64,000 nt of DNA from Jeotgalibacillus haloalkalitolerans (GCF_034427455.1 NZ_JAXQNN010000001.1:248001-312000), one strand, 5' to 3'; numbered from the stretch's first letter, positions 1-8,947 are shown. Made by a program: numbers and translations. Notes: generated from the sequence alone by a model not told the origin.

Positions 1-42
1 GCAAACCAATTATCCCCGGTGCTCAACCGCCAGACTGCACAA

Positions 43-72
43 AAAAGCGCACTTATCTGAAAGTGCGCTTTT
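43..72 (-). terminator. Terminator of the NADH oxidase gene
   Basis: Perfect 12-bp inverted repeat AAAAGCGCACTT / AAGTGCGCTTTT with a 6-nt loop. On the minus strand it is followed by a T run, as expected for a Rho-independent terminator 26 bp past the oxidase stop codon. The first 40 bases of the window hold no recognisable gene. Confidence 0.88.
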
Positions 73-98
73 CAACGTATTGATCTGTGCAATGCCGG

Positions 99-1448
99 TT
101 AAACCAGTTCCGGTTTACGTGTCTCCGCCGCTGCAAGTCCTGCTTTATTCAGGAAGTTCCATGGCTGGTTAAAGTGCGGCTGGAAGAAGAAGTCGACAAA
201 GCCGAGTTCATCGATTGTCATGCCAGTCTGAATGCAGACGCTGAGTGTGTTAATTGACTGTGTCACATCCGCTTTTGATAAGACCTGTGCGCCAATGATC
301 TTGCGGCTTTCAGGAAGATAGCTGACCTTCAGCAGCACATCCTCTGCTGTCGGCATAAATTCAGGACGGTGCTTTTCTAAGATTGTGACACTTTTCACAT
401 GAATGTCCGCAGCTTTTGCACTGGTTTCAGTTAAGCCTGTTGATGCCATATTCAAGTCATAAATGTGAAGCCCTGACGTACCTTGCGTACCAACATTTTT
501 CATGACCGGCTCAATCAGGTTGCGTGCAACGAGCGTACCCATTCTGACTGCGTTTGTTGCAAGCGGAATATAGGCAGCCTGGCCAGTCGGGTTATATTTC
601 ACTGCACAGCAGTCGCCGGCTGCAAGAATATCAGGATCACTTGTACGCATATAGTCATCCACTTTAATTGCCCCATTTGGCAGCATATCCACTTTTCCTT
701 TTAAAAGCTCAGTATTCGGGCGGAAACCGACACACATAATGACCAGGTCGGTCTCAACGCGTCCTGCATTCGTAACAACGGCCTCAACAGATGTTTCACC
801 TTCAAAACGTGTTACGGTCTCACCAAGTCTAAGCTCAACGCCGCGGTCAATGAATGCCTGTTCCACCTGATCTGTAAATTCCTCATCAAGATATTTATTC
901 AAAATACGGTCTACACCGTCAATGAGCGTTACTTTCTTACCTGCCTGCTGAAATGCTTCAACAAGCTCAACTCCGATATAGCCTGCTCCTACAACAGTTA
1001 CATGTTTTACGTCACGTGACTTCTCAATAATTGTATTTGCCTGGTTGAAGTTCTTCGCTAACAGAATATTATCGAGCTTTATGCCATCAATTGGCGGAAT
1101 GATTGGCCAGGAGCCGGTAGACATCACAAGCTTATCGTAGCTGTCATTCACCTCTTCACCAGTGACAAGATTTAACGCTTTGATCTGCTTGCGCGCAGTA
1201 TCGATTTCCTGCACGGCATGCTGCATTTTCATCGTAACACCAAGACTTCTCAGCTGTTCAGGTGAGCTGTAGAAAAGCCCCTGCGGATCTTCAACGACAC
1301 CGCCGACATATAATGCTAAACCACATGATAGAAAGGACACATTATCGTTTTTCTCATAGACTGTAATATCTGCATCAGGATACATATTGGCCATATTCGT
1401 TACAGCTGCTGTCCCAGCGTGAGTACTTCCGATTACTGCGATTTTCAT
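99..1448 (-). CDS. nox: FAD-dependent NADH oxidase, CoA-disulfide reductase-like family
   Basis: 449-residue flavoprotein that oxidises NADH with O2, most likely to water, restoring NAD+ when respiration is limited. Seen: an N-terminal Rossmann FAD motif (IAVIGSTHAGTAA), a redox-active cysteine in SFLSCG at residue 42 (the position used by Nox enzymes), a second NAD-binding motif VVGAGYIGVE near residue 160, the FAD-contacting LAAGDC motif, and the C-terminal dimerisation domain. The ATG at 1448 is preferred over upstream starts because AGGAGGA lies just before it and the protein then begins MKIAVIG like its relatives. A Rex operator lies between promoter and start. CoA-disulfide reductase is the main alternative, since both enzymes share Cys42; the Rex box favours NADH oxidase. 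Confidence 0.9.
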   Translation of the reverse strand: MKIAVIGSTHAGTAAVTNMANMYPDADITVYEKNDNVSFLSCGLALYVGGVVEDPQGLFYSSPEQLRSLGVTMKMQHAVQEIDTARKQIKALNLVTGEEVNDSYDKLVMSTGSWPIIPPIDGIKLDNILLAKNFNQANTIIEKSRDVKHVTVVGAGYIGVELVEAFQQAGKKVTLIDGVDRILNKYLDEEFTDQVEQAFIDRGVELRLGETVTRFEGETSVEAVVTNAGRVETDLVIMCVGFRPNTELLKGKVDMLPNGAIKVDDYMRTSDPDILAAGDCCAVKYNPTGQAAYIPLATNAVRMGTLVARNLIEPVMKNVGTQGTSGLHIYDLNMASTGLTETSAKAADIHVKSVTILEKHRPEFMPTAEDVLLKVSYLPESRKIIGAQVLSKADVTQSINTLSVCIQTGMTIDELGFVDFFFQPHFNQPWNFLNKAGLAAAETRKPELV

Positions 1449-1471
1449 GGAAAAATTCCTCCTATATTTTA

Positions 1472-1493
1472 TATTGTGAAAAACTTCACAATA
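1472..1493. promoter_or_regulatory. Rex operator upstream of nox
   Basis: TTGTGAAAAACTTCACAA at 1474-1491 matches the Rex consensus TTGTGAA-N4-TTCACAA at every fixed position, and one further base pair on each side extends the arms to 9 bp. Rex is the Firmicute NADH/NAD+ sensor that represses NADH-oxidising genes while NADH is low. The site lies just downstream of the predicted transcription start, where a bound repressor would block transcription. Confidence 0.88.
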
Positions 1494-1506
1494 ACTGATT
1501 GATTTA

Positions 1507-1535
1507 AGTATACGACGGGTTGGAATGGAATGCAA
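1507..1535 (-). promoter_or_regulatory. SigA-type promoter of nox
   Basis: Minus-strand TTGCAT (1535-1530), 17-bp spacer, TATACT (1512-1507). This places the start near 1500, a few bases before the Rex box. A weaker Rex-like site, TTGTTCA-N4-TTCACAA at 1541-1558, lies just upstream of the -35, so the promoter is flanked by two candidate sites 67 bp apart. Confidence 0.75.
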
Positions 1536-1642
1536 GTATTTTGTTCAGTATTTCACAATCGGTTTGTACAGCGTATTTTTAATGGTAGTATTAGGGTAAA
1601 GATAAGAAACTAAATAATTTGTTCATTAAAGGGAGTGCAGGT

Positions 1643-3106
1643 ATGCAAAGGTTTGTAATTGGTCTTGATCTTGGTACAACCAGTGTGAAAGCAGTGATGT
1701 TTTACCGGGATGGAAAAGTAAAAGCTGAAGCGGAACAGTTAATTAAAACAGTTTATTCAACAGATGGGTATGCAGAGCAGGATCCGGAGGTGATCGTATC
1801 ATCTGCAGTGTTTGCGTTAAAAAGTGTGCTGGATAAAGCGAATGTCAGCGCAGAAGATATTCTGGGCATTGGTTTTTCAAGTGCCATGCACTCTTTGATC
1901 TGCACTGATGGGAATGGCCGGGCGCTTTCAAAAGCAATGATATGGGCAGATGGAAGAGGCCGACAGCAGGCAAAAGATTTGATGGAATCAGAAGGGGCTG
2001 CTTTTTATAAACGTACAGGTACGCCCATCCATCCAATGTCTCCTTTAACAAAGCTGATGTGGATGAAGGAGACAGGCTATGGCCCTTATTTACAGGCTGA
2101 ATATATGATGTCAATTAAAGAATATATCATCTTTCAGTGGTTTCAAGAGCGGGCGATTGATTATGCAATGGCTTCAGCGACTGGCATGCTGGATGGTCGG
2201 ACCTTGCGATGGGATAGAGAAATACTTGAAACCGCAGGCATCAGAGAAGAGCAGCTGGGTACACCGGTATCGCCTGATTACCAGCTGGGTGAACTGAACC
2301 CTGTTATCGCGGGCTATTTAAAGCTTCCAGCGCACATACCATTTGTGATTGGATCGGCTGACGGGCAGCTTGCCAACCTTGGCAGCAGCGGACTTGAAGA
2401 AAATTGTCTCACCATTTCAGCCGGTACGAGCGGGGCAGTACGTAAATGGACAAACAGCTTTACTGTCAGTGAAGGTCAGGAAGTGTTCTGTTATGCATTT
2501 ACGCCGGATCATTATATTACAGGCGGTCCTACCAACAATGGAGGGGTTGCAATCGACTGGCTCAAAAAGACCTTTAATTATCCTGGCACATATGAAGAGC
2601 TGATCAATGAAGCAGCAGCGGCACCCACAGGAGCAGATGGATTAATTTTTTTACCGTATATTAACGGAGAGCGTGCACCACTTTGGGATCAAGATGCAAG
2701 AGGAAGCTTAATCGGTCTTTCGATTTCACACGGGGTTCCACACTATGCGAGGGCTGTGCTCGAAGGTATTACATTGAATCTGTATCAGATCTATCTTTCT
2801 CTTGGTGCCGCCGGAGAAGAGGCAGAAGTGATTTACGTTAACGGGGGTTTATCCCGGTCAGCACTTTGGGTCCAAATTCTTTCGAATATCTTTAATAAAC
2901 CGGTTCAGTGTACAGAAAGTCACCATAGTGCTGCCTGGGGAGCTGCATGGTTAGTGTTAACTGCTCTGGGAGAAAAAGAATCACTGGATCAGATTAAAGA
3001 AAATATTCCTTTAGGAGAACGGTTCGAACCTGATGAAGATCAGCATGAAGAATATAGGAAGATTTACGAACGCTACAGCAGGCTGGTTGAGGTGATGACT
3101 GTATAA
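1643..3106 (+). CDS. gntK: Gluconokinase, FGGY family
   Basis: 487-residue sugar kinase that phosphorylates D-gluconate to 6-phosphogluconate. The N-terminal phosphate-binding motif GLDLGTTSVK is clear. The stretches FSSAMHSLI, WADGRG and YKRTGTPIHPMSP are characteristic of Bacillus-type GntK rather than xylulokinase or glycerokinase, and the C-terminal NGGLSRS motif of the second ATPase lobe is present. The ATG at 1643 follows GGGAG by 7 bases; the in-frame TTG at 1619 has no ribosome binding site. No gluconate permease or GntR regulator lies beside it, so uptake must be encoded elsewhere. It is divergent from nox. Xylulokinase is a less likely alternative. Confidence 0.85.
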   Translation: MQRFVIGLDLGTTSVKAVMFYRDGKVKAEAEQLIKTVYSTDGYAEQDPEVIVSSAVFALKSVLDKANVSAEDILGIGFSSAMHSLICTDGNGRALSKAMIWADGRGRQQAKDLMESEGAAFYKRTGTPIHPMSPLTKLMWMKETGYGPYLQAEYMMSIKEYIIFQWFQERAIDYAMASATGMLDGRTLRWDREILETAGIREEQLGTPVSPDYQLGELNPVIAGYLKLPAHIPFVIGSADGQLANLGSSGLEENCLTISAGTSGAVRKWTNSFTVSEGQEVFCYAFTPDHYITGGPTNNGGVAIDWLKKTFNYPGTYEELINEAAAAPTGADGLIFLPYINGERAPLWDQDARGSLIGLSISHGVPHYARAVLEGITLNLYQIYLSLGAAGEEAEVIYVNGGLSRSALWVQILSNIFNKPVQCTESHHSAAWGAAWLVLTALGEKESLDQIKENIPLGERFEPDEDQHEEYRKIYERYSRLVEVMTV

Positions 3107-3136
3107 ATGTAAAAGTGATATTGATTTCATTTCCAA

Positions 3137-3361
3137 GCGCTAGGTTCCCGGGGGCATAAGCCACGCAGCGGTAAACGGTAAAGGTCACCCGTTATCCGCT
3201 CCGCGTCTTATGCTTGTCGGAGCTGACCAAGCGCCTTCCACCTTTCATGAGATCCAGCTCCAGCAGGCAGGTCCTCGAGTCATAAGCTGCGATGAGAAAA
3301 TGGGAAAGGTCACCCATTTCTCTCATCACATCTTATGCTTGTCGGACCTAAACGCCTGCCT
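3137..3361. repeat. Tandem pair of hairpin-forming extragenic repeats
   Basis: Two related elements (about 3137-3234 and 3265-3361) fill the gap between gntK and the convergent methyltransferase gene. Each has an outer inverted repeat, an inner pair ending CATAAG / CTTATG, a unit-specific long stem, and the same loop sequence AAAGGTCACCC (3180 and 3304). The stem sequences differ but stay complementary, so structure rather than sequence is conserved. The CTTATGCTTGTCGGA block occurs in both. This resembles dispersed repeats I recall from other Bacillaceae. No T-run terminator was seen here. Confidence 0.75.
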
Positions 3362-3391
3362 CCGCTTTTCAGTGTTCCACGTGAAACATTT

Positions 3392-3991
3392 TCAGATTTT
3401 TTGCGCAATGATTTGTATCACGTGTGAAAGCCCGTTATGCAGCTTTCCTTCCTGTCTAGTGACCTCGCCGGTAAAGAAGTGAATAATTCTCCAGTCTTTA
3501 AATGTCTCAAGTATTTCTCCTGCATCATATAGAAATTCTTCCTTTGGAGGACCTCCTGTTTTGTAAGGAAGCTGGTGCTTCGAATACACTTCGCTGATAT
3601 AATAGCCGCGGGGTTTGATTGTGTTTTTGATTCCCTCAAGCATTGACTCTCTGCCTGCAGGATCAATATGACCAAATACGTTAATTACCGCGTCATACGA
3701 TTCAGGTGTCCAGTCTGCATCGGTAAGATCAGCCAGAGCGGTTTTTATCTCTACATGTCTTTCAGCGGCCAGTGACTGCGTTTTTTTGAGACCTTCTGCT
3801 GAATAATCCCATGCCGTAACGCTGAGTCCTTTTTCAGCCATAAACACAGCATTTCTGCCTTCTCCTTCAGCTACCGCTAACACAGAACCTCTTCTTAAAT
3901 TCAGCTTTTTCTGCGCGAAAACGATAAATTCGTTAGGTTCTTTTCCGTAAATATACGTTTTGTTTTGAAACCTTCTATCCCATGCATTCAT
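3392..3991 (-). CDS. Class I SAM-dependent methyltransferase, TehB-like
   Basis: 199-residue soluble Rossmann-fold methyltransferase. The N-terminal WDRRF...YGKEPNEF segment and the SAM-binding region (SVLAVAEGEGRNAVFMA, with AEGEG for motif I) place it with small TehB/YrrT-like enzymes. Motif II is DYSAEGL and motif IV lies around YDAVINVFGHI. Start at 3991 is fixed by GGAGGAG 7-9 bases upstream; the longer frame adds 25 residues without similarity. It is monocistronic. The substrate cannot be read from the sequence; relatives include tellurite or thiol methyltransferases and metabolite-repair enzymes. Confidence 0.75.
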   Translation of the reverse strand: MNAWDRRFQNKTYIYGKEPNEFIVFAQKKLNLRRGSVLAVAEGEGRNAVFMAEKGLSVTAWDYSAEGLKKTQSLAAERHVEIKTALADLTDADWTPESYDAVINVFGHIDPAGRESMLEGIKNTIKPRGYYISEVYSKHQLPYKTGGPPKEEFLYDAGEILETFKDWRIIHFFTGEVTRQEGKLHNGLSHVIQIIAQKI

Positions 3992-4039
3992 TTGATCACT
4001 CCTCCTCTGAATTATAATGGTTCTGAACAGTAATCTCAT

Positions 4040-4055
4040 TTGTAAGCGGTTATAA
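4040..4055. promoter_or_regulatory. Candidate CcpA cre site at the glucosidase promoter
   Basis: TTGTAAGCGGTTATAA fits the cre consensus WTGNAANCGNWNNCWW except for one C-to-T change. It ends over the probable -10 box TATAAT (4051-4056), so CcpA binding would occlude RNA polymerase. This suits a gene for alpha-glucoside use. No convincing -35 box is visible. Confidence 0.65.
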
Positions 4056-4088
4056 TGAACGTACATTAACGATACAGGAGGGGTTCTG

Positions 4089-5741
4089 ATGAAGAAAACA
4101 TGGTGGAAGGAAGCGGTTGTCTATCAGGTATACTGGCGCAGCTTTTATGACAGCAATGGTGATGGGTTTGGAGACCTCCGGGGTGTGCTTGAAAAGCTGG
4201 ATTACATAAAGATGCTTGGTGTGGATGTGATCTGGCTGAATCCGTTTTATGAATCACCCGACCGTGATAACGGCTATGACATTTCAGACTATGAAGCTGT
4301 GATGGAAAAAGCGGGTGATCTGGATACTTTCAAAGAACTGCTGGAAGCAATTCATGCTAAAGGGATGAAGGTGATCATGGATCTAGTGGTTAATCACACA
4401 TCCGATCAGCATCCATGGTTTCTGGATTCCAAATCCTCAAAAGACCATCCGAAACGTGACTGGTATATCTGGCGCGAAGGAAAAGAAGATGGACCACCGA
4501 ATAACTGGCGCTCATACTTTGAACCATCAACGTGGACGAAGAGTGAAGAAACCGGTGAGTATTACTTTCATTCTTTTGCAAAAGAGCAGCCTGATCTGAA
4601 CTGGGAGAACACTGAAGTAAGGCGGGAGATCTACCGTATGATGCGTTCATGGCTCGATCTTGGCATTGACGGATTCAGAATGGATGTGATTAACCTGCTT
4701 GCAAAACAGGAAGGCTTCCCGGATGCAGACAACCCTGATCATATCAGTTATCTCGCTGATAACCCGGGTATTCACGATTATCTGCAGGAAATGAACAGAG
4801 AGGTGCTATCTCATTATGACGTGATGACAGTCGGAGAGATTCCATTTGTCAATCCAGATACCGGCCTTTTATATGTTCATGAAGACCGGAACGAATTGAA
4901 TACCCTGTTTCATTTTCAGGTGGCGGATGAAATGCCGGTGATGGATCTGCCGAAGTATAAGGAAATCCAGGAGAATTGGTATAAAGGTATTTTTGAAAAA
5001 GGCTGGAACTCTCAGTTTTTAAATAATCATGATCATACGCGACAGGTGACCCGCTACGGAAATGATGGGAAATACCGCACAGAATCAGCCAAGCTGCTTG
5101 GTATTATGCTTCATACACTGCCTGGTATGCCATACATTTATCAGGGTGAAGAGATCGGCATGACTGGTGTCCGCTTTGATTCAATAGAGGACTACAATGA
5201 CATTGCGATGAAAAATAAATATAAAGAAGAAGTGGAAAAGGGAAGAGATCCGGAAGAAGTATTTGAGGACCTTCTGCTGCTCAGCCGGGACAATTCCCGT
5301 ACACCAATGCAGTGGAATGACAAAGAAAATGCCGGCTTTACAAAAGGGAAGCCGTGGATCAGGGTGAACCCCAACTATCAGGAAATCAATGTGGAACAGG
5401 CGCTTGCTGATCAAAGCTCTGTATTCTATACGTACCAGAACCTGATCGAACTGCGCAAAGAGCATCCCGTAATGGTTTATGGTGATTATGAGGATCTCTC
5501 AAAAGGGAAAGAACCGCTGTACATGTATAAAAGAGTATATAAAAATACGTCATGGCTAATTGCATTGAATCACTCGGATCAGTCACTTTCATTGGAAAGC
5601 CCTAAAGCCTATGCAGGTGAAGCAACTCGTCTTGTGATCGGTAACTATAAAGTCGACGCTGCAGCAAGGTCTGTAATGCCTGAGACGCTCGACTTAAAAC
5701 CATATGAAGCCCGTGTATATGAGTTTGTATCAGCAGATTAA
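4089..5741 (+). CDS. malL: Oligo-1,6-glucosidase / alpha-glucosidase, GH13
   Basis: 550-residue cytoplasmic GH13 subfamily 31 enzyme hydrolysing isomaltose-type and short maltose-type oligosaccharides from the non-reducing end. Catalytic signatures: nucleophile D199 in GFRMDVIN (same position as in the Bacillus cereus enzyme), acid/base E250 in TVGEIPF, and D315 in the NNHDHTR motif. The N-terminal WWKEAVVYQVYWRSF block and the DLVVNHTSDQH region I motif are standard, and length is typical. There is no signal peptide, so the substrate must be imported. AGGAGG lies 7 bases before the ATG. It stands alone between a cre-overlapped promoter and a shared terminator. Trehalose-6-phosphate hydrolase is a related alternative, less likely without a PTS gene nearby. 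Confidence 0.88.
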   Translation: MKKTWWKEAVVYQVYWRSFYDSNGDGFGDLRGVLEKLDYIKMLGVDVIWLNPFYESPDRDNGYDISDYEAVMEKAGDLDTFKELLEAIHAKGMKVIMDLVVNHTSDQHPWFLDSKSSKDHPKRDWYIWREGKEDGPPNNWRSYFEPSTWTKSEETGEYYFHSFAKEQPDLNWENTEVRREIYRMMRSWLDLGIDGFRMDVINLLAKQEGFPDADNPDHISYLADNPGIHDYLQEMNREVLSHYDVMTVGEIPFVNPDTGLLYVHEDRNELNTLFHFQVADEMPVMDLPKYKEIQENWYKGIFEKGWNSQFLNNHDHTRQVTRYGNDGKYRTESAKLLGIMLHTLPGMPYIYQGEEIGMTGVRFDSIEDYNDIAMKNKYKEEVEKGRDPEEVFEDLLLLSRDNSRTPMQWNDKENAGFTKGKPWIRVNPNYQEINVEQALADQSSVFYTYQNLIELRKEHPVMVYGDYEDLSKGKEPLYMYKRVYKNTSWLIALNHSDQSLSLESPKAYAGEATRLVIGNYKVDAAARSVMPETLDLKPYEARVYEFVSAD

Positions 5742-5742
5742 C

Positions 5743-5772
5743 AAAAAGACAGCGCAGGTGCGCTGTCTTTTT
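5743..5772. terminator. Bidirectional terminator between malL and the EAL gene
   Basis: AAAAAGACAGCGC / GCGCTGTCTTTTT, 13-bp perfect stem with a 4-nt loop. A/T runs on both sides let it end transcription from both convergent genes. Confidence 0.92.
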
Positions 5773-5783
5773 GTTCACTTACA

Positions 5784-7985
5784 TTAAACCCGCAGGCTGT
5801 AGAGCTCAAGCTCAGACTCTACCCATTTCGAATAATCAATTAGCGTTTCAAATTGCTGCTTATTAAATGTGCGCGGCAGATAATCAGTTATGCAAAGCGT
5901 TCCGATCATTTCACCCATTGAGATAAGCGGGATGCCGGCATAAAACTGAAGTCCGCTCATTTTAAAGAATTCACGGATTTCTTCATCAGGATGCTCAGCC
6001 ATGTTTTCGATGATCAGTGCTTCCTGCTGTCTGATCACATAATCGCACAGTGTCTGGTCACGTGGAACTTCTCTGATCGTCTGCACAGGTTCAGGAAGCC
6101 CGATACATGACTTAAACCATTGGCGCTTGTCGTCTATGATTGAGATAAAACAGATCGGGACATGAAAGGCATTCTGAATGATTCTGGTGATGCGGTCAAA
6201 CCGTTCCTCAGCAGGTGTGTCCAGAATCTGAAGCCGTTCAATTTCCTTCAGCCTGCTTGCTTCATCCACAGTATCCTTCGTCACAGCGGCTTCAAGATAT
6301 CCATGATTTTTCTGCAGGATATAGTCAAAGAAATGCTCAATTGTACTTTTGATCTTTTCAAGTGGCAGCGGTCTGCTGAAATAATAGCCCTGAATTTCAT
6401 CACAGCCGAGGCTTGTCAGAATGTCAAATTGTTCTTTTGTTTCCACTCCCTCAGCGGTCACATAGAGGTTGAGTTTTTTAGCGAGCTGGATAATAAAATG
6501 TACAATGCTGATGTCCTTTTCGCTATGGTGCTGGTCAATCTGTGAGATGAATGAACGGTCAATTTTAATTCCATCGAGTGAAAAGCTTCTAAGATAATTT
6601 AAAGATGAATAGCTTACACCAAAATCATCAATGACGACCCGAAAACCGATCTTTTTTAAATGCTCAATAATTTCCATGCCTTTAATCGGGTCTGCCATCA
6701 GCATATTTTCTGTAATCTCGATCTCAAGACTGGCAGGATCCACTCCGCATTCATTTATTATCGTAATGAAATGATTTTCAATTAATTCAGGTTCAAATAA
6801 AGCAGCAGACAGGTTAATTGACGTTCTTGCATTTTTAAAAAGTTCAGGTGTCTGCTTAATATCAGCGCACACTTTATATACGACTGTCCTGGTTACATCC
6901 TGAATAAGCGTGGTTTTTTCAGCAACCGGAATAAATTTAAGGGGCGGCACTGTTCCGAGTACCGGGCTGAACCATCTGACGAGCGCTTCATAGTGTACCT
7001 GGTTTGTGTGGGCATCTAATTTCGGCTGATAATATACAGTCAGCTCATCCTGCTCAAGTGCTTTATATAACTCGGCTTCCATAATGGCTTCATCTTTATT
7101 AGCCTGCAGGTGATTTTCTGTTTTAAACAGGCGGATAGAGTTCCTACCCTCGCGTTTTGCTTCAACCATTGCCGCGCAGGCATTTGTTATCAATGAATTC
7201 GAGTGACCCGGGCTCATACAGATTCCTATGCAACCTGTAACCGGGATCGAGACACTTTTCACTTCATAAGTAAATGCTGATAAAGATGAAAGGATCGTTT
7301 CAGCAAGATCATAGACCTCATCTTCAATGAGCTCACGTACAGCGATGATAAACTCATCACCATCTATTCTTCCTAAAATTGACCCGGGCGGTAAAAGTAC
7401 CCCTGTCTGTTTAGCGATTTTCTTCAGTAATTCGTTCGTCTCTTCAATCCCAAGCCACTCATTGATTAATTTAAAGCGGTCAATATTTAAATATAAAATT
7501 GAAAGCTTTGTATTCTCCATTCTGGATAGCTCAGCTTTTACCTTGAGCATGCTTGGAAGCCCGGTTAAATAATCAATATTTTCGATCGAGGCGAGCAGCT
7601 TGGCAGATGTTGAATCTGAAAGGTCGTCTGTCAGACCGATAATGTATCTGACATGTCCATAACGGTCGGTGATTGGCATAAGAGCTGAGGCAGCATACTC
7701 AGAAATGTTAGAGAGCTTGTTCATCTGGTCGGAATAAAATACAGGCTCACCTGTAGAAGCCACTTCATCGTACTGACTGATGAGAGGAGCTGCAACTTTT
7801 TCATCATAGATGTCATGAATATAACGGTTCTTCCAATCTTCCGGAAGTGAAGCGAGTCGCACCGCTTCAGGTGTAACATCTTTATATTTATAGCCCTGCG
7901 TGTCCACTTCCATCAGGAAAACCATTTTGTAGAGACCGGCAAAGAAGTTAAACAGGTACTGGGGATCTGCTTTCAAGTGTTCCAT
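5784..7985 (-). CDS. c-di-GMP phosphodiesterase: PAS-GGDEF-EAL-GAF
   Basis: 733-residue cytoplasmic signalling protein. Order: PAS-like sensor (about 1-125), GGDEF domain (about 135-290), EAL domain (about 305-560) and a C-terminal GAF domain (about 580-730). The cyclase motif is altered to DGDEF (208-212), so synthesis is probably lost or weak. The EAL domain keeps YEALVRW (E333), the Asn of SINLSAALF, EIEITENM, VIDDFG, KIDRSF, AEGVET and QGYYFSRP, so it should hydrolyse c-di-GMP to pGpG. The degenerate GGDEF may act as a GTP-sensing regulatory domain, as in some known hybrids. The start at 7985 has GAGGAGG upstream. It is the only hydrolase for this messenger seen in the window, against two cyclases. 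Confidence 0.88.
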   Translation of the reverse strand: MEHLKADPQYLFNFFAGLYKMVFLMEVDTQGYKYKDVTPEAVRLASLPEDWKNRYIHDIYDEKVAAPLISQYDEVASTGEPVFYSDQMNKLSNISEYAASALMPITDRYGHVRYIIGLTDDLSDSTSAKLLASIENIDYLTGLPSMLKVKAELSRMENTKLSILYLNIDRFKLINEWLGIEETNELLKKIAKQTGVLLPPGSILGRIDGDEFIIAVRELIEDEVYDLAETILSSLSAFTYEVKSVSIPVTGCIGICMSPGHSNSLITNACAAMVEAKREGRNSIRLFKTENHLQANKDEAIMEAELYKALEQDELTVYYQPKLDAHTNQVHYEALVRWFSPVLGTVPPLKFIPVAEKTTLIQDVTRTVVYKVCADIKQTPELFKNARTSINLSAALFEPELIENHFITIINECGVDPASLEIEITENMLMADPIKGMEIIEHLKKIGFRVVIDDFGVSYSSLNYLRSFSLDGIKIDRSFISQIDQHHSEKDISIVHFIIQLAKKLNLYVTAEGVETKEQFDILTSLGCDEIQGYYFSRPLPLEKIKSTIEHFFDYILQKNHGYLEAAVTKDTVDEASRLKEIERLQILDTPAEERFDRITRIIQNAFHVPICFISIIDDKRQWFKSCIGLPEPVQTIREVPRDQTLCDYVIRQQEALIIENMAEHPDEEIREFFKMSGLQFYAGIPLISMGEMIGTLCITDYLPRTFNKQQFETLIDYSKWVESELELYSLRV

Positions 7986-8057
7986 GCATTTTCCTCCTCT
8001 TAACACACAACCAGTTTATATAAGAAACAATTAATTATTTCTATCATAATTCGAATA

Positions 8058-8071
8058 GTGACGTATGTCAC
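8058..8071. promoter_or_regulatory. CRP/FNR-like palindrome upstream of the EAL gene
   Basis: GTGACGTATGTCAC is a perfect palindrome with core GTGA-N6-TCAC, the core of CRP/FNR sites, but the flanking T and A are missing. It lies about 75 bp before the EAL start in an otherwise featureless 213-bp gap. No clear promoter was placed relative to it. Confidence 0.35.
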
Positions 8072-8198
8072 GATTATATTGCGTGTAAGGTGTAGAAAGA
8101 TACATTCTAATACAAGTCTAAAGGATGAATTTTAGTGTTTCATGGGGGCTTGCACGATTTGTTAAAATAAAGATAAAAAGCAATTTGGAGTGAGGGGC

Positions 8199-8549
8199 TT
8201 GAATGTAAAAAAACTGAACCATCTGGAGATTAACATTTCAGGGACTTCGGGGACATCTTATCGCACGATTATTGATTTTGAGAAAAGCTATATACTCAGG
8301 TCCGGGATCGTCAATAATGAAAAAGTTGACCTGAAGCCTGCTATGCTGAATGACATTGAAAAGGATAGGTTGAGAGAAAAGCTTTCACACCTATCGATTG
8401 AATCGCTAAAGCATATACAGGGGAGAGTAAAAGAGAACTCGGAGCTGTACTGGCAGGTAATTGCCACGGGTGACGATGAAACGCTGCAGGAGGTTGGTGT
8501 GAACCAGCTCCCGCTTGAGTGGAATAATTTTTTCAGGCTGCTTCCATAG
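8199..8549 (+). CDS. Hypothetical protein, 116 residues
   Basis: Small soluble acidic/basic mixed protein that I do not recognise. It has alternating beta-like stretches (HLEINISG, SYRTIIDFEKSYIL) then charged helices and ends in WNNFFRLLP. No membrane segment or cysteine motif was found. The start is uncertain: TTG at 8199 has GGAG 8 bases upstream and is preferred; GTG at 8190 would overlap that site and lack its own. It is convergent with the next gene, separated by 6 bp. Confidence 0.6.
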   Translation: MNVKKLNHLEINISGTSGTSYRTIIDFEKSYILRSGIVNNEKVDLKPAMLNDIEKDRLREKLSHLSIESLKHIQGRVKENSELYWQVIATGDDETLQEVGVNQLPLEWNNFFRLLP

Positions 8550-8555
8550 GCAGCC

Positions 8556-8840
8556 TTATCTCTTCGCATATTTTGAAACAATAAAGGCAAGGTCATCATT
8601 CCCGAACACCTGTAATACATTAATCAATGTGCCGGAATCAACCATCATATCAAACACTTCACTCTCTTCCTTCAGCTTTTGCAGCAGGCTGTTAGGCGGC
8701 TGCGCGGGATAGGCTTCGTGATAGATTTTTTCAGGGTCCAGGTTATGCTCGTGGCACCACTGGATGAAAATACGTACCATTACCTCTTCATCTTCCTGAT
8801 ACTGCTTGATAATATAAGCTTCTTTTTCTTTTTGATTCAT
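8556..8840 (-). CDS. Hypothetical protein, 94 residues
   Basis: Small, acidic, mostly helical cytoplasmic protein of unknown function. It starts MNQKEKEAYIIKQYQEDEE and has a single Cys (WCHEH). AGGAGG 8-9 bases upstream of the ATG supports translation. No domain was recognised. The gene is monocistronic and convergent with its neighbour. Confidence 0.7.
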   Translation of the reverse strand: MNQKEKEAYIIKQYQEDEEVMVRIFIQWCHEHNLDPEKIYHEAYPAQPPNSLLQKLKEESEVFDMMVDSGTLINVLQVFGNDDLAFIVSKYAKR

Positions 8841-8947
8841 AAAGCAGCCTCCTTTGCTCTTTCTTAATAGTGTAATGGAGAAGGAGTAAAACGGGAAGCA
8901 GGAGAAGGAATTCTCATTAATTCTATAGAATCATGTTAGGAGGAGGG

